Part shown: piece after piece, positions 24,040 to 36,654 of the stretch
Numbering within the stretch: the stretch's first letter is position 1
Layout: each line of letters begins with the position of its first letter
Source: Gnetum montanum
Lineage: Eukaryota > Streptophyta > Gnetopsida > Gnetales > Gnetaceae
Length of the DNA: 64,000 nt
Direction: 5' to 3'
Assembly (NCBI GenBank): GCA_015680685.1
Contig: MNCI01000798.1
Location: forward strand, 151,013 to 215,012
Position numbers and translations under genes: made by a program
The notes under the pieces: model-generated
Databases searched by the model: none
What the model saw: only the letters and a program-made list of their open reading frames with translations
Told to the model about the DNA's origin: nothing

Positions 24040-25110
24040 TCTTCTTGCACAGTGGATGTAATAAGGGCATTTTTGATCATCTAACTATGTAAGTATAGCT
24101 TCTAAGGCATAGTTGGACACATCAGTCATAACATGGAATGACTTAGACCAATCAGGAGCTTGTAGAATGGGTGTTTCTACTAGCTTCTGCTTCAAACTTT
24201 GGAAAGCTAGTTTGCATTCCCTGGTCCACTCGAAGGGTATGTCCTTTTTCGTTAGCTCCACCAATGGTTTGGCAATCTTCGAAAAGTTCTCTATGAATCT
24301 CCTATAGTAGCCAATGTGTCCAAGGAATGACTGAATGTCCTTAACAGTTTCTAGTTGATGGGTAATTCCTTGGATGACCTTGATTTTCTCAGGGTCTACC
24401 TCTATCCTTGCATGTGAAATTTTATACCCAATTACTACACCTTCTTGGACCATTAAATGGATTTTTTGCCAATTGAACCTTAGATTATTCTCTACACATC
24501 TTTTCAACACTTGCTCTAATCAATCCAAGGCTTGATCAAAACTTGCTCCATAAGTGGAGAAGTCATCCATAAAGACTTCCACACCATTTACTATATACTA
24601 CTAGAATATGCTTAGAACTAAGCATTGAAATGTGGCAGGGGAATTGCACAAGCCAAACAACATTTGTTTATATGCAAAAGTTCCCCAAGGACTGGTGAAC
24701 ATAGTTTTGGCTTGGTCTTCTAGGACTATTTGTATTTGGATATATCTGCTGTACCATCCAGAAAACTATAATAGCGACACCCTACGATTGCGTCTAAGAC
24801 TTGGTTAACAAATGGCAACAGAAAGTGATCCTTGAATGTTGCCATGTTTAATAGCCTAAAATCTATGCACACCCTCCATTTGCCTCCCTTTTTAGGCACA
24901 ATTACTAAGGAGCTAATCCATTTGCTATCAGCAATGGGATATATGAACCTAGCCTTTAGAAGCTACTCGATTTCTTCTTTTACTACTTGCTTCAACTTTG
25001 GGTTCAATCGCATCTATGGTTGTTTTTGAGGCTTCATGGAGGAGCTAGTGTAAATCTTGTGTTGGCATATCCTAGGATCTATTCTAGTTAATTCTGGATA
25101 TGACCAGGTG
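24040..25110 (-). pseudogene. Element A reverse transcriptase
   Basis: From the N-terminus: LNPKLKQVVKEEIE (about 25000), PIADSKWISSLVIVPKKGGK, WRVCIDFRLLN (about 24870), YSFLDG, MLFGLCNSPATFQ-type text (24660), active site VEVFMDDFSTYG with MDD at 24562-24570, then the open segment 24510-24085 (VIGYKISHARIEVDPEKIKV, FLGHIGYYRRFI). Both catalytic aspartates of MDD are intact, unlike in the other pol fragments here. Stops occur in the N-terminal half. The gag-protease frame and this frame differ, with the shift at about 25080-25150. Confidence 0.85.
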
Positions 25111-25280
25111 AAGGCTTTTGACTACTTGTTTATTACCTTGAGTAGACTTTCTTTTTGTTACAAAGCAAGTCTTGCATTGATGATTATCGGTTTTCCATTC
25201 TTAAGGAACATGTATTCCATATCGGTGGGAAATGGTTTTAACTCTAGGGGCTCTTGTTTAAATTTCTTGGAAATTTCCAA

Positions 25281-25920
25281 CTAACCCCAGTTGATTTTTT
25301 CTAAGTTAGGACTTGGAAGTTGGCAGTGGACTTGCTCTAATGCATCAATTCTACCTGTATAAGCGCAAGTCAAACCCTCAGTTAGTTCCATGCATATAAG
25401 TGAGCTACTTTCTTGATTAGCTATCAGCCACTGGGTGTCTTCTTGTCTTGTGGCTACTGCATACAAGCACCTTTGTATGTTGATTGTTTGTGCACACTGA
25501 TTGCATGCAGGCAATGTTAAACTTTGCACAACCCATGATCTCTGCACGTAATTGCACCCCGTGTCAGTGTATGTGATGCATGGAACCTTCTTCTTCTTGA
25601 TCTTTCCAAAAGAGTTTTTCTTAGTTATTTCTAGGGAAAGATTGCAGATACCTAGGCATGCATTGATAGTGCTTAGCCATGCCCTTCCCATACTATTATT
25701 CACTTGGATCACCAGGAAGTCAGCTGGATATGACCATCCACAAATAGTGGTAACGATGTCCTTTACTAATCCCAAGGGGACGATGATGGATTGGTCGGCT
25801 AACTCTAAACGAACATTACTCTTTTTCAATGGGGGAAAGTTCTAGGCCTTAAAAATTTCTTGGGATATTAGGTTGACACCGGTACTTGAATCCAAAAGAG
25901 CTTTGCATGGCTAATTCCCA
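25281..25920 (-). pseudogene. Element A protease domain
   Basis: Aspartic protease, which matures Gag-Pol. The segment CKALLDSSTGVNLISQEIF (about 25900) is the active-site region, with LDSSTGVNL where LDxGAxxN is usual. It is followed by the open stretch 25829-25281: VRLELADQSIIVPLGLVKDI and YPADFLVIQVNN. It is in the same frame as gag, so gag and protease were probably one ORF. Confidence 0.75.
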
Positions 25921-28600
25921 GCGATTTGTGGATAGATTAGGGAACTCTTAGGATCAGAGAATTTCCTGGGAAGGTGGCCAACTTTGATCCAATCAGTAAC
26001 GACATGTGTTAACATGACTGTATGCGTTGAATGCGGTGTTAAGTTCGAAGGGGGCTTTGAAGCTTTATTTGATACGAAGGTATCCAAAGACTCAGCCACT
26101 TGGGGTTGCAAAGGCTTGGTTGGACTATTGGTTCTGAAGAAAGATCTTTTCTTTGTATGGTTGTTAGAACCAATAGTAGGTTGAGGATTAATAGCCCTTG
26201 TGGCATTGCATTGCTGTGGCTGAGTAGGGAGTTCACCTTGCATTGCTGGAGTAGGTGGTAATGGAGCTATTGGTGGGAGAGAAGCGGCTGGATTGGAAGG
26301 ATGGTATACTTGTGGAATGTTACCCCTAGGAGAGGAAGTCCTATAGTACTTGCAGGCCTGGTAGTGATGTTGGGGAGTAACGTGACCAACAGAGTCACGT
26401 GGAGAGATTGGATGTTGCACGTAGTATTCATATGGGTTAGGTTGCTGGTAAGGATATTGTTGCCTTGGCAATGGCATTCCCCATGAATGTGGGTGTTGCC
26501 ATTGTTGATGTTGCTCAATTGGTTGTGGTGGAGTTCCACTTGGATAATACATTAAAGGTTGGTAGAACTACCTTGGATTAGCTTGGGGATAAGGTAACCG
26601 TCGGGATGTTTACCATTTGTTTAAACGTGGATTAACTACATACACCTCAGACTCCTGTAAATGTGAGATTATAGGAAAACATCCCTTAGGATCATTGTAT
26701 TGACAAATCTCACATCCACTATCGTTGTCTGTATTTGAGTCCACAACCTCTTCAATAATATCAACTTTACCCTTACCCTTGTTACGTACATTTTCTGCTT
26801 CTTTCTTTTTTCTTTTGTCACGGTCACTACCTCGCTCCCTAGAATCCTCTACTACCTTGAACATAGTTTGAAACCTACTATCCAGGGAGTCCCACATTTG
26901 GTCTACCTTTGCCAATACTTTGGATGCTAAATTTTGAATAGGCAAGGTCTTCCTATTCACCATCTCTTCGAGTGGTGACTCTTCCTCATCCTTACAAAAT
27001 CTTACTCCCTTCTTTCGGAGGGAAGAATCTTGGTTGTATTCTTCTGCACACTCTCTTTTTCATAGCTCACCTTCTTCTTTAGCTACTTGCTCAAGTAGTC
27101 TGTGAATTTGATGGGACCTAAACTCCAATAAGCTTCCTTGGGCATAAGTCCTAAGGGTCCTTCTTGTTTCATGCCTAAGCCCATCTACGAGATGGTGCAG
27201 TTGATCCTGCTACGAATACCCATGGCCAAGACAATGATGTAAGAGTGCATAATAGTGGCCCATGGAAGCATCCAAGGGTTCATGATTTCCTTGTTTCCAT
27301 TCTTGGATTTGTTTTCATAGGTTAGATACCTAGGAGTACGTTTGGTACTTATCATTGAATAGTTCTAACATCGTACTCCACCTACGAATGGATTCTAGTT
27401 CTAAGGATCCGTACCAGCTTTTAGATTCTTTTATTAGTGTTTGTGGGAATAACTTAGGCTTTTTCCACTTGTTTTCTATGTTTTGCAAGGCACACGCATC
27501 ATGAAATTCTTGTAAGTGATTTTGAAGATCAGCATTATATCCCCCTTCAAATCATGGGATGTTATTCATGTCTAGCTTCTTGATCCTACTATCTTTTTGG
27601 TGCCTTGTTGGAAGTCTCACGGCCTCAGTTATATCTAGCATGCTTCATGTGGCGAGTAGGGGTTCATCATGATCATCTCGTTCATAGCGTCTATGGTGCC
27701 TACACGGTTCCCTACTCTCCCTTCTTCTATGGTGTGATTCCCTAAAGTGCCTTTGTCCTTTGTCTTGATTGTCTCATTTGTGACTTCGACTTTGTTTGCC
27801 CTTATCCTCACGATTTGTTTCTCTATGGCTACATTTGGACATGAAAGGAGAGGGTGAAGGAGACAATGGGGGTGAAGAAGAAGGAGAACCACCATCATGA
27901 CAATGTCTACTACCTTCTCTTCGGTGGTCTCTCCCTCAATCGTGATTGTGATCAGAATGCCCACCTTTGTCATGTGCCCTTGTTCCTTTTTCAGGCTCTT
28001 TGTGCCTGTTGCTATCAGCACCTGGGTTGTGAATACTAGAATGAAGGTTTTGATACACAACCCCTTGGCCAAAGTCAAGGGGAGGAACATCGTTATGTGG
28101 GTGACTACCTAAGGCAGGTTCATCACCCTTAATTTCACTTAAAATGTGTGGGGCATCCTTAGACCATTTTCCCTTTAAGGACTTATGGTGTCTCTCCTGT
28201 TGCAAGTCCCTTTGATGTTGCGCTTCAGTGGGATGATAGTCTCTCGAATCATTGACCTACACAATGTACTCTGCGTGTAAGTGTTGCATGCCTATTCATG
28301 TGAGAGCACGAAGAAGCATACTTGGGACTGAATGGTCGGGAGGTAACACTATGTTACCTTCCAAGTCACGCTAATGCCGCTGCTTGTCTTGGTGGAGAAT
28401 AAAGGTGAAGTCGGGTACATATTCATTGGGATGAACATATCCCACACAAAAATATTGAGGAACTGGCGAGTCAACATCATGTGTAACTTGCCGCTGATTG
28501 CTTCTTGTGTTAGTCCTAGGCGGTGAAGTGCTTTTGTGCGAAGAAGAAGAAATTTTGTCTTGTTCAGTGTGCAATGTGCTATTATCTTTTTCTTAACCAA
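25911..28600 (-). pseudogene. Element A gag
   Basis: Open segments 28574-28371, 28205-27936, 26963-26610 and 26552-25911 lie in one frame, broken only by stops. In order: an N-terminal part (PQYFCVGYVHPNEYVPDF); a strongly Arg/His/Asp/Ser-rich stretch (about 27990-27660); the capsid-like part LDMNNIP, HLQEFHDACALQNIENKW, SKSWYGSLELESIRRW (27590-27380) and RTYAQGSLLEF (27160); a Lys/Arg-rich block; CEICQYNDPKGC, possibly metal-binding; and a Tyr/Pro/Gln/His-rich tail. No classic CCHC knuckle was found. The frame continues into protease. Most stops would come from single changes in CAG, CGA or TGG codons. Confidence 0.82.
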
Positions 28601-28666
28601 CCCTAAGGGTTCGTTCCAACTATGTGAATGATTTCCTAAGTTTTACTTAGTGTACAAACAACTAAG

Positions 28667-28685
28667 TCCCTAGCAATGATGCCAA
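28667..28685 (-). other. Element A primer binding site (Asp tRNA type, decayed)
   Basis: In reverse sense TGGCATCATTGCTAGGGA follows the 5' LTR after one base. It matches the plant Asp-tRNA site TGGCGCCGTTGCCGGGGA at 13 of 18 positions. All five differences are C-to-T or G-to-A. Athila-type elements are known for Asp-tRNA priming. Confidence 0.75.
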
Positions 28686-29515
28686 TGATGAGCAGGGAGG
28701 TACCCCTATGCTCAACTATACGAATATGAGCGTTTCATGCACGATCTGGTCGAATTCCAAGGACTAAGTGCCTATGTGCCTATGTGGAACAATAATAGGT
28801 TGATTATTCGTTTTCTTCCCAAACTTACTTGTATGTCATGGTTGTATGGTTAAGTAAGCTTGAGGCATATGATTTTTATGGATTTTTTGTGCTTTTTATA
28901 TTGCACTAATAAGGAGGGGAGAGAGAAATAACTAAGTAACAAATCTAATTTAACTATTCATTAACTAAGTTCTAAGTACTCCTAACACCAGTATCTGTTC
29001 CCACTTTCCGTACACATCCTAAACGAGTGCAACGCTGCTAGGATTACCAAATGCTAATTGTTACTGGGTTACCAAGCATTGCACGCATGCTCGAAGTGGT
29101 CGTACTGAGTGTATTTAACTAAGAGAGTTGTAAGGTGAGAGAAATCATTAATTTACTAGGAAAGCATTAAATAATAATTAACACTAATTAATCTATTTTG
29201 TATGCTGCAAGGTTTATCATAAGGTTTGTCTTTATTGCTGTACACAAAGTGTGCTCAGGTACACATTGCTCGAATAAAGATTCGTTCACTCTATAACTCC
29301 TACTGCAGGCACGCAGAAACGCAGAAATAATTCTAACTCTGGAAGGAGAAAATGGCAAGAGTTTGGCTAAGGGACTAACTTCTAAGTATTGAGACCAAGG
29401 GCGCTGCCTCTTATTTATAGGCAAGGAGGTAGGTCGTGATATCGGGTATCCAACATTACATGGTTGATCTGATATCGCGAATGCGATATCGTGGACACAA
29501 TATCATGTTTCATCA
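28686..29515 (-). repeat. Element A 5' LTR
   Basis: 830 bp, TGATGA to TCATCA. In element sense, U3 holds an inverted repeat GATATCGC...GCGATATC (29471-29490), then TATA box TATAAATAA (forward about 29411-29419). It is 8 bp longer than the 3' LTR, partly through a small duplication (ACGCAGAA, about 29310-29325). Confidence 0.92.
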
Positions 29516-29520
29516 AAAAC
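29516..29520. repeat. Target-site duplication of element A, right
   Basis: AAAAC, identical to 19605-19609. Confidence 0.85.
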
Positions 29521-30533
29521 TATCACCATTATGGTAGCAACCCATTCTAACCTTAATTTACAAATATTTTTTTGAAGAAAGATAAACCTAGTTCTATAAT
29601 TGCTAGGGAATATCTCAAAGATTAAAAGCTAATTACATTGATAGCATGCCAAAACTAGAAATTCTAGAAGACATCAATTAGAAAGAAAAAAGAGGCTAAG
29701 AAAAAATATATCTACCAAAGCTTTTATAAAAAACAAAAAGAGGGTTGCACATACTAACCAAAAACGAAGACAATCAATTAACTAATTTTTAAATATTAAT
29801 GATAGTAACAAAAGCTTTTCCAGTCACATCTCACTCTATAAGTCATATCATTTGTTTATTTTCAGCCCCCCTCAAAAGCTTTGTAGTTTTTTTTTTTCAA
29901 ATTATAAAGATCAAATTTGCTAAAATAAGCCCGCCAAACTTTATGAGTGTCTTCTTTCACCAATACATGTCCAAGTTGTTGTAAATCCCACACACACAAT
30001 TGAACTAAACTAAACTGTCTACAAAACATAATAAAATTATTTTTTATTAGTACCATGTAAAGACTCTAGGAATCTATTAAACAAACTCAATTTTGTCTAT
30101 ATCTTTTGCACACTACTTGTATTTGCACATAATCCATTGGGATTGAACTTGTGTTTAAACAAAATCCATTATGATTGAACTTGTACTTCGTAGGATGTAA
30201 CCAACTTTAACCAACAAGCTCCACTTCACATTGATAGGCATAACATAAAAATAGAAGTCTAGCATGATTCCTAAGTAAGCAAAATTTTGTTGGTTTGGAG
30301 CTTTCGTCCATGGAGCCCTTGTTGCTTACAAAGTGTAAATCCACTGCCATGATTTATTTTCGTTTTCATGGCTTTTCTTGACTCTCTTTTTTAAGAAACA
30401 AAATCATATTTAATTATATACATTTCATTTCAAAAATCAATTATATTTAATTTATGACAAATCCTTATATTGATTATGACATTTTTGATCTTATTACTAA
30501 GAATTGGTTTGGAAAAATATAAGAGTTAAAATT

Positions 30534-30848
30534 TTATGTGCAATTTCTCTGCACCATGAAAGAAACATCCCAACATTGTTTGCAGTGTTGCATTTGGTTC
30601 TTAGTATGCCAGTAAAGAATCCAGCCAGGTTTTCCCGTGAAGTTAAAACGGATGCGATCTTCCTTTAGGATTAGATGCCTGTGCGGTAAACCTCCTCGTC
30701 TACTTTTCGGTGAAGGATGGTAAATCTTATTTGGAATACGATATGATTTGAGCTGTTTATTCTCCAACCCTCGATTTGTGTCCCGACCACAACAAACAAA
30801 CGCTTTTTCAGAAGAATGGTCAGGGGAGTTTCTAAATTTTCCGCTCAA
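30534..30848 (-). CDS. Unrecognised 104-codon ORF
   Basis: The open frame starts MSGKFRNSPDHSSEKAFVCC and ends MVQRNCT. It is Arg/Lys/His-rich and has five Cys, with no domain I recognise, no signal peptide and no membrane segment. Its base composition is more balanced than the AT-rich flanks, and the composition shift begins and ends close to the ORF, which could mean a captured exon or an old gene fragment. Another frame over the same DNA also gives a plausible-looking stretch (LFVVVGTQIEGWRINSS), so the coding frame is uncertain. It could be chance. Confidence 0.2.
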   Translation of the reverse strand: MSGKFRNSPDHSSEKAFVCCGRDTNRGLENKQLKSYRIPNKIYHPSPKSRRGGLPHRHLILKEDRIRFNFTGKPGWILYWHTKNQMQHCKQCWDVSFMVQRNCT

Positions 30849-30929
30849 TAGAGCTCCAAATTGGCAATGACGTCAATGGTTTCACAACTCCAATCTGCCA
30901 CAAACTTTCATATGCCCCACTGAGCGGTC

Positions 30930-32600
30930 TGAATTTTAGATGGATGGCTTTTGTTAAGAGAGAATTTTTGTTAAAATAAGAATCGACTAGGAAGAGGCAG
31001 GTTAAACCATTTTTGAAGTTGAGTTAGAGATTTTAAAATACTTGTTTTACCATCATCCATCATCATTCTCCCATTTTTTTTAACGATTTTGCCTTACATT
31101 GTTTTCTTGTATTCTAAATAATGGCAGCATAGGAATTGTGAAACCATTCAAAGTTCTAATAAACAGCATGCACCTTCAAAGTTATGAAGCTTGGCTCCCC
31201 GCAAGAGCACCTGGTCCTGCACGGTCTTCCTACAGATTAATAATTTTTAATCTTTAATTTTTTATTTTAATTTTGGTTAAGGTGCTGTACTGTCGTCCTT
31301 CACCTGCTGCGCCTTTGGTATGGAATTTATTTACCGCGAAGACTTTTTATGCTAAAAGTGATTTTTATACTATATGCTTGTTTTTAAAATATTATTAATT
31401 AATTTTTAAGCTACAAAGGAACATATCTTAAATCTGATGAGCAGCGTATTCTTTGGCTGCATCGGTGGCTTATGTGCTTCTTTCGCCGTGGTTATGATTT
31501 TTTTAAAAAATCTTCTGTTTTTTACGTAAAAAAACAAAAAAAAAAGTGTCATAAAATAAAACCGTTTATCATTATGATTAATAAAAAGGTGGACATCATT
31601 TTAGCCTCCTAGAGCACTTAAACAACTTCTATCTTCCATAAACTTCCTTCCATAAACTTCCTTCCATAAAAATTTTAAAGCTTGGCTCATGATTTTTTAA
31701 GAAATTTTCTGTTTTTTATGTAAAAAAACAAAAAAAAGTGCCATGAACCGTTTATCATTATGATTAATAAAAAGGTGGACATCATTTTAGCCTCCTATTG
31801 CCAGAGCAGCTTAAACAACTTCTATCTTCCATAAACTTCCATATGCTTGGCTCCAAATTTTAAATGGTTGGGCTTTTTAGAGAGAATTTTAGATGGTTGT
31901 TACTATTGGAGTGAAAAAAAAATGGGGAACAAAAAGCAAGTTAAACAATGGATTTTAAAATGCTCATTTTACCCTCATCCATCATCGTTCTCATATCTTT
32001 CTGATCACCTATCATCATTTTGATATGTTACATGTTAGCATGCTAACTTATTTTAAGTTTATGAGTTGTCCATGATGATTATATATGATACACTAGTAGA
32101 GGAGGGACACGTGTACCATGAAATGTAAGAGTTGCATTTTTCTAGCCAAGTAAGCTATATTTGAATGACAAGTCATCTATTTAAAACATAAATATTTGGT
32201 TAAATTTATATTTTATTAATTTTAATAATTTTACAATACTCAAAATTCTTCTTTCACATTGTCATAGTTTTATGGTAGTTCAAGGTAAGTTCAACATTTA
32301 GAGTTATTTGAAAAACCTTTTTGTATAATTAATTGGCAAAATAAATCCTTTAATTACTAAATTATACCTATTTTAATATTGAAATTTTTCAATCCCAAGT
32401 ATATTTAGTAGAAGAAGTTCAATTTAAAGCATGTACATGATAAAATTAAGCTCGATTTAACCTACCCCCAATGTCATGGACGAGAAAAAAAATAGATGAG
32501 GAGATTGAGGATGAACGATCTTGCCTTATATTATTTTCTTGTATTTCAAATAATGCCAACACACTAATTGCGAAACCATCCGAAGTTCTAATAAATAACA
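30930..32600. repeat. Nested local duplications
   Basis: Two layers are visible. First, about 31493-31660 and 31688-31842 are direct copies sharing AACCGTTTATCATTATGATT, AAAAAGGTGGACATCATTTT and CTTCTATCTTCCATAAACTT. Second, about 30935-31170 matches 31850-32010 plus 32510-32600 (shared: GATTTTAAAAT, CATCCATCATC, TTGCCTTA-TTTTCTTGTATT, GAAGTTCTAATAAA-like text). The second copy carries about 500 bp that the first lacks. Confidence 0.7.
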
Positions 32601-35600
32601 TGAAATGTGTATGTAACAGAGTGTAGACATAGGTAACAAAGTGGTTGTGTGGCTATTTAAAAGAACCCAAGGAAAGCATCTAAAATATGAACTTACTTGA
32701 ATAGGAGTTGACTATCCTAAAGGTTGTACATGCAAGCTCTCTTTATCTCCAAATAAAGAGACACACACCAATTTGGAGGATAAACCATGATTTCACGAAC
32801 TAAGTGCAAATATTTGGCTTGTGGGCCACCTATAGTTGGACCATCTATGCTGGTAATGTTGAGCCTTGGCTCTCCATGGCATGTGGTCTTTTGACGGATT
32901 AGCATTTTTCTTTCTCCATGCAACAAGGTGTATTGTAATGTGATTATAGAGTAAGTGTTTTTTTTTAAAGTTCATGTACAATTACCTTTTTTGTTTTAGG
33001 TTTTAGGTTTCAAGGGAGGGGGTATTGTAATCTAAAAATAATATTAATAGGAAACAAGAAACTTAAGAGTATATCACATGCTTAACATCAAACTAGAAAC
33101 CACCAAAAACAACATAGAAAGAAAAAGCTTTTCATTTAGAGATGTCTAGTCAACTATACAACCTTATAATTGATATTTTGAAAAATCAAGAAAGGAAAAT
33201 TAATTATTAATAGGAAGGATGGTCTAGGCCTAAAAACATTTAAATCACTTTCAACATCATGCTTGAACTTAAAATAACAAGATAATTTGGTGTAGCAATA
33301 GAAAGCCATGGCAAAATACCAACTTTTGTAAGAAAGTCATATCCAATACAAAATGTTGTCACCCATTGGTTACCATGATTATTTTACTACTTGACGTTAA
33401 CCTTACGTTGAGAATCATTGTCATTAGCTATACAATGATAGATTTTCCTTATGAGCTATCTATTTGAATTGATCAATACTTTATATAGTACAAGTAGAAA
33501 TATTCACATAAGCTTGTTTTTCCTAATTTCTCCATTGTCATTTGATCACTTCTATTGTTGACATTAACTTGATTTTTCATATCTTCATCTCCAAATTATT
33601 TTTTTCTATCCTCAACTTCAATGTGTTTTTTCTTTACCTTGACATCTTTTGTCTTTGGCAAAAAAGAACAAATATTGAACAAATGTCATTCATGATAATA
33701 AAAGTTGCAAGAATTAGAAAGATTATAATATGTAATTTGTTGAATATACATCTTTATGCCTACTTAGAATACCAAATCAATATCACTGTTAAGAAGATTG
33801 ATTTGAATAAAAAGAATGTCTACAAGAGCTAAATGGTGTGGAAATAGATTATATATACTTAATGGGATTGAGAAGAGTGGCAATTTGTTGCTTAGTTCTA
33901 AAAATTCAACAAAATATTAAATATCTTGATGAAACTTGAAACTCTAGGATATTCTTTAGATTGGATATCAAAATCCTATATTGTTTACTTATGAATGATC
34001 AATAATGCATGCTTATGTATAAATGACTCTATATCTAAAATTGAAAGTAAAATTGAATCTAAAATTTTATTACATCTTTTAATCCTCTAAATCTATTGAA
34101 TAGTAGAAATATACATGCTATTAAGGTTTAAAAACATTATTAAAAAAATATTTGGTATTCTTGGTAATTAAGCCTTTATCATCACTTTTATCTCTCATAT
34201 GTTTTTCATCATTTCTTTGTCATTTTGGCCCTTCATACGAGGCAACCTTCATATCTTATCAATAAAGCATATTGATCATTGGGAAGGAAATACCAAAACC
34301 CTTTCCCCCATATTGGTCCTCTCATTTATCGTTTACATTTTACTTTAAGTTATAATAAACACAAACTCCTATACGTTGATTTTATTTTACATTGCTCATA
34401 GTTTATTTCTACACTTAGTTTTTATTTGTATCACTTAGCTATTATTCATAACATTTAGGTTTTATTGATTATATTGTTAAAATTATCACTTTTCATTAAT
34501 TCTTCAATCATTCCTAGTTCATGGACAATAGGTTGTCCTTATTTAATTGAAGATTAAGGTGCCTTCTTTTTATAATTTTTGATATATCAAGGATTATATT
34601 GATCTAAAGACCATTTACAATTATGAGTTGGATATTTAGTATCTAATTCATTGAGGGGTTCTTGCAAAGTTGTGAAAGAAAAATTTTGCATGAAGATTTT
34701 TGGTGCTAGAAGGGCCCATAGGTTTTCTAGCATTATGAACCCATCACCTAGCAACCCATAGGCCTTATTTGGGATTTTACTTTTGACTTTAATTATATAT
34801 TACTTTTCTTTTCCTCTTTGTACTTGATCCTTATTTCCAAGTGTGTAGGAAACACTCTTTGATATCATGTCTAGCTAAGGAATTGACTCATCACAAAAAT
34901 TAAAGATTCGTAGATTGATGGAGATGCGAAAGACTTAGGTGCTCACATCATTCATGAATGCCTACATGTACAAAATTTCATATGCAACATGGGAGCTCAA
35001 CATTCCTACTAGCCAAACTTGAGCTATGAAGAATGGAAGAAATAACACAACCACCAGTCACCAGCCATCTTCAAGTTGATCCTATATTGCCTATTCATTG
35101 TCATGGCCATGATTTATTTCACTACACACCATTTTGTCCCAAGGACTAGCAAAATCAAAAGGGTGAAGTTCTTGGGTCATCAAGGCTTCAGTTGTTTGTT
35201 TTCATGTCTTAGGATATCAGCTAATCTAATTTCATAAACCAACACTTAAGAAATTGAAACATCTAAGTAACTAGAGGAATAATAATCAATTGAGATCCCA
35301 AGTCACCTGAACTACAAAAATGAAAGGTGAGAGCACCATTTGTCGTAACTAAGAGTTTGGCTCACTCCTATGTCATTTGTAGAATTGGATCAGGGTTGGG
35401 GTAACCTAATCCACCAAGAATGGTAGGCCCACAGGCAAAGAAGCTTTGGTAGATTCATCATAAGATGCAACCCTAAAGAGGAAAATTACATCATGGGTGG
35501 AATTTCTTATCCCTTATATATGTAGTTGGAATTTTTTATATGAAGCTACCAACAAATTAAAACCATTTCTTTTGAATGCATGTTGTCTAGTGAAGTTGGA

Positions 35601-36654
35601 TTACCATAAAAGAAAAGCATTGGCAAAGTCCTTGCTCTTCAGGGATGAAATCTAAGCACTTTCCAACACTAGAATACAACCAAGATAATCAATGTTGGAT
35701 TTTCCATTGGATAATCATAATCTTAATTTTAATCACAAACATCAGTTTCAGGTTCAACATAGCAAAGCTAGTGGTGGCATTAGCATTCGTGATGATAATA
35801 ATAATGAGAATCCTCATGTCTCACTATCTATAGATCTCTACCATCAGTCCACTATACAATCACAAAGCCCAATCTTGTAGCATGTTAACCTTATCAACTA
35901 CACCAAACCATTTTCTATGCATATTCCACAAGAAAATTATCCTATGGGTCTTGTTTTAATTGCTCTAGCTTTCATTGGTTCCCCCTACCATTACCTTTCC
36001 TTCAACTTATAACTTGTTCCATAGTACAAATACTATTAACCCAACACCTCATGCACAAATTTAAAATACCAACCGGTTATGGATCTTGTTCTAGCTATCA
36101 TTCCTTATACCACCAATTTAACAATCATAGGCTTCATTGCCATTCCTCCTACCCTCCTAACATCTCTCCTAGTATAATGTTCCATAAGTTCCTCCTACCT
36201 CATCACGGTAGTATCTACATGTGTGTGTTTTGTGGAACTAGTGTGGATTACATTTAACCCTTTTAGTGCCTATGGACATTTTCAGGTATGGTTATGCAAG
36301 GGCATGATAGGTAGGAACCTGCTTTAGGGAGGACCCAGTTGTGTAACTTTCGTAATTTGCACTCTTTGCACATCACCACATCATCTTACACCCTCCAAGT
36401 ATTGCATTGCTATAATTATCTTTTCCTTTATCATCATTCTAATTCAAATGTTCATGTACACCACTACATGTCCTTTTTCCTCATCTTATTCATGAATTTC
36501 ATTATTACATTCCACCTCATTACACTCTTGGTGCCTTTAGGTCTCTTTACAAGTTACCCTAGATCTTTCAACTCAACCTTAAATCCTTCATTTTTGGCCT
36601 TGGAAATTCAAAAATTTATCAATTTTTCCAAGTACCCTATTTCAGAAGGGCCAT

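Larger units (their letters stand above)
19610..29515 (-). mobile_element. Element A: complete but mutated Athila/Tat-like Ty3/gypsy retrotransposon
   Basis: 9.9 kb, reverse strand: 5' LTR (28686-29515), Asp-tRNA-like primer site, gag-protease, RT, RNase H, integrase with GPY motif, 1.9 kb noncoding 3' region with three polypurine-like motifs, and 3' LTR (19610-20431). AAAAC duplications flank it. RNase H (TDHSAIWFLMN, ENVVANHLSQL) and integrase wording are of the Athila/Tat type rather than chromovirus, and no chromodomain is seen. Stops throughout and changed integrase residues show it is inactive. The first ~145 bp of the two LTRs differ at about 16 positions by eye, mostly transitions, so it is old. 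Confidence 0.9.
29521..36229. other. Long AT-rich stretch without assigned gene
   Basis: No LTR end, pol domain or RNA gene was recognised. Visible structure is one unrecognised ORF (30534-30848) and nested local duplications at 30930-32600. Short ORFs at 33542-33832 and 35645-35880 are Asn/His/Ile-rich and look like chance. 35640-36230 may be the degraded upstream part of element A2, since it leads directly into homology with A1, but no gag motif was seen. Confidence 0.5.

Noticed and set aside
25552-26486. Forward ORFs of 60-97 codons
   Set aside because: Antisense to element A gag-protease, which is readable in one reverse frame.
33542-33832. 96-codon forward ORF
   Set aside because: Ile/Phe/Lys-rich as expected from random AT-rich DNA, no homology seen.
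34860-34890. CTCATCA at about 34879 as end of the missing A2 5' LTR
   Set aside because: No primer site follows and the preceding 800 bp do not match A-family LTRs.
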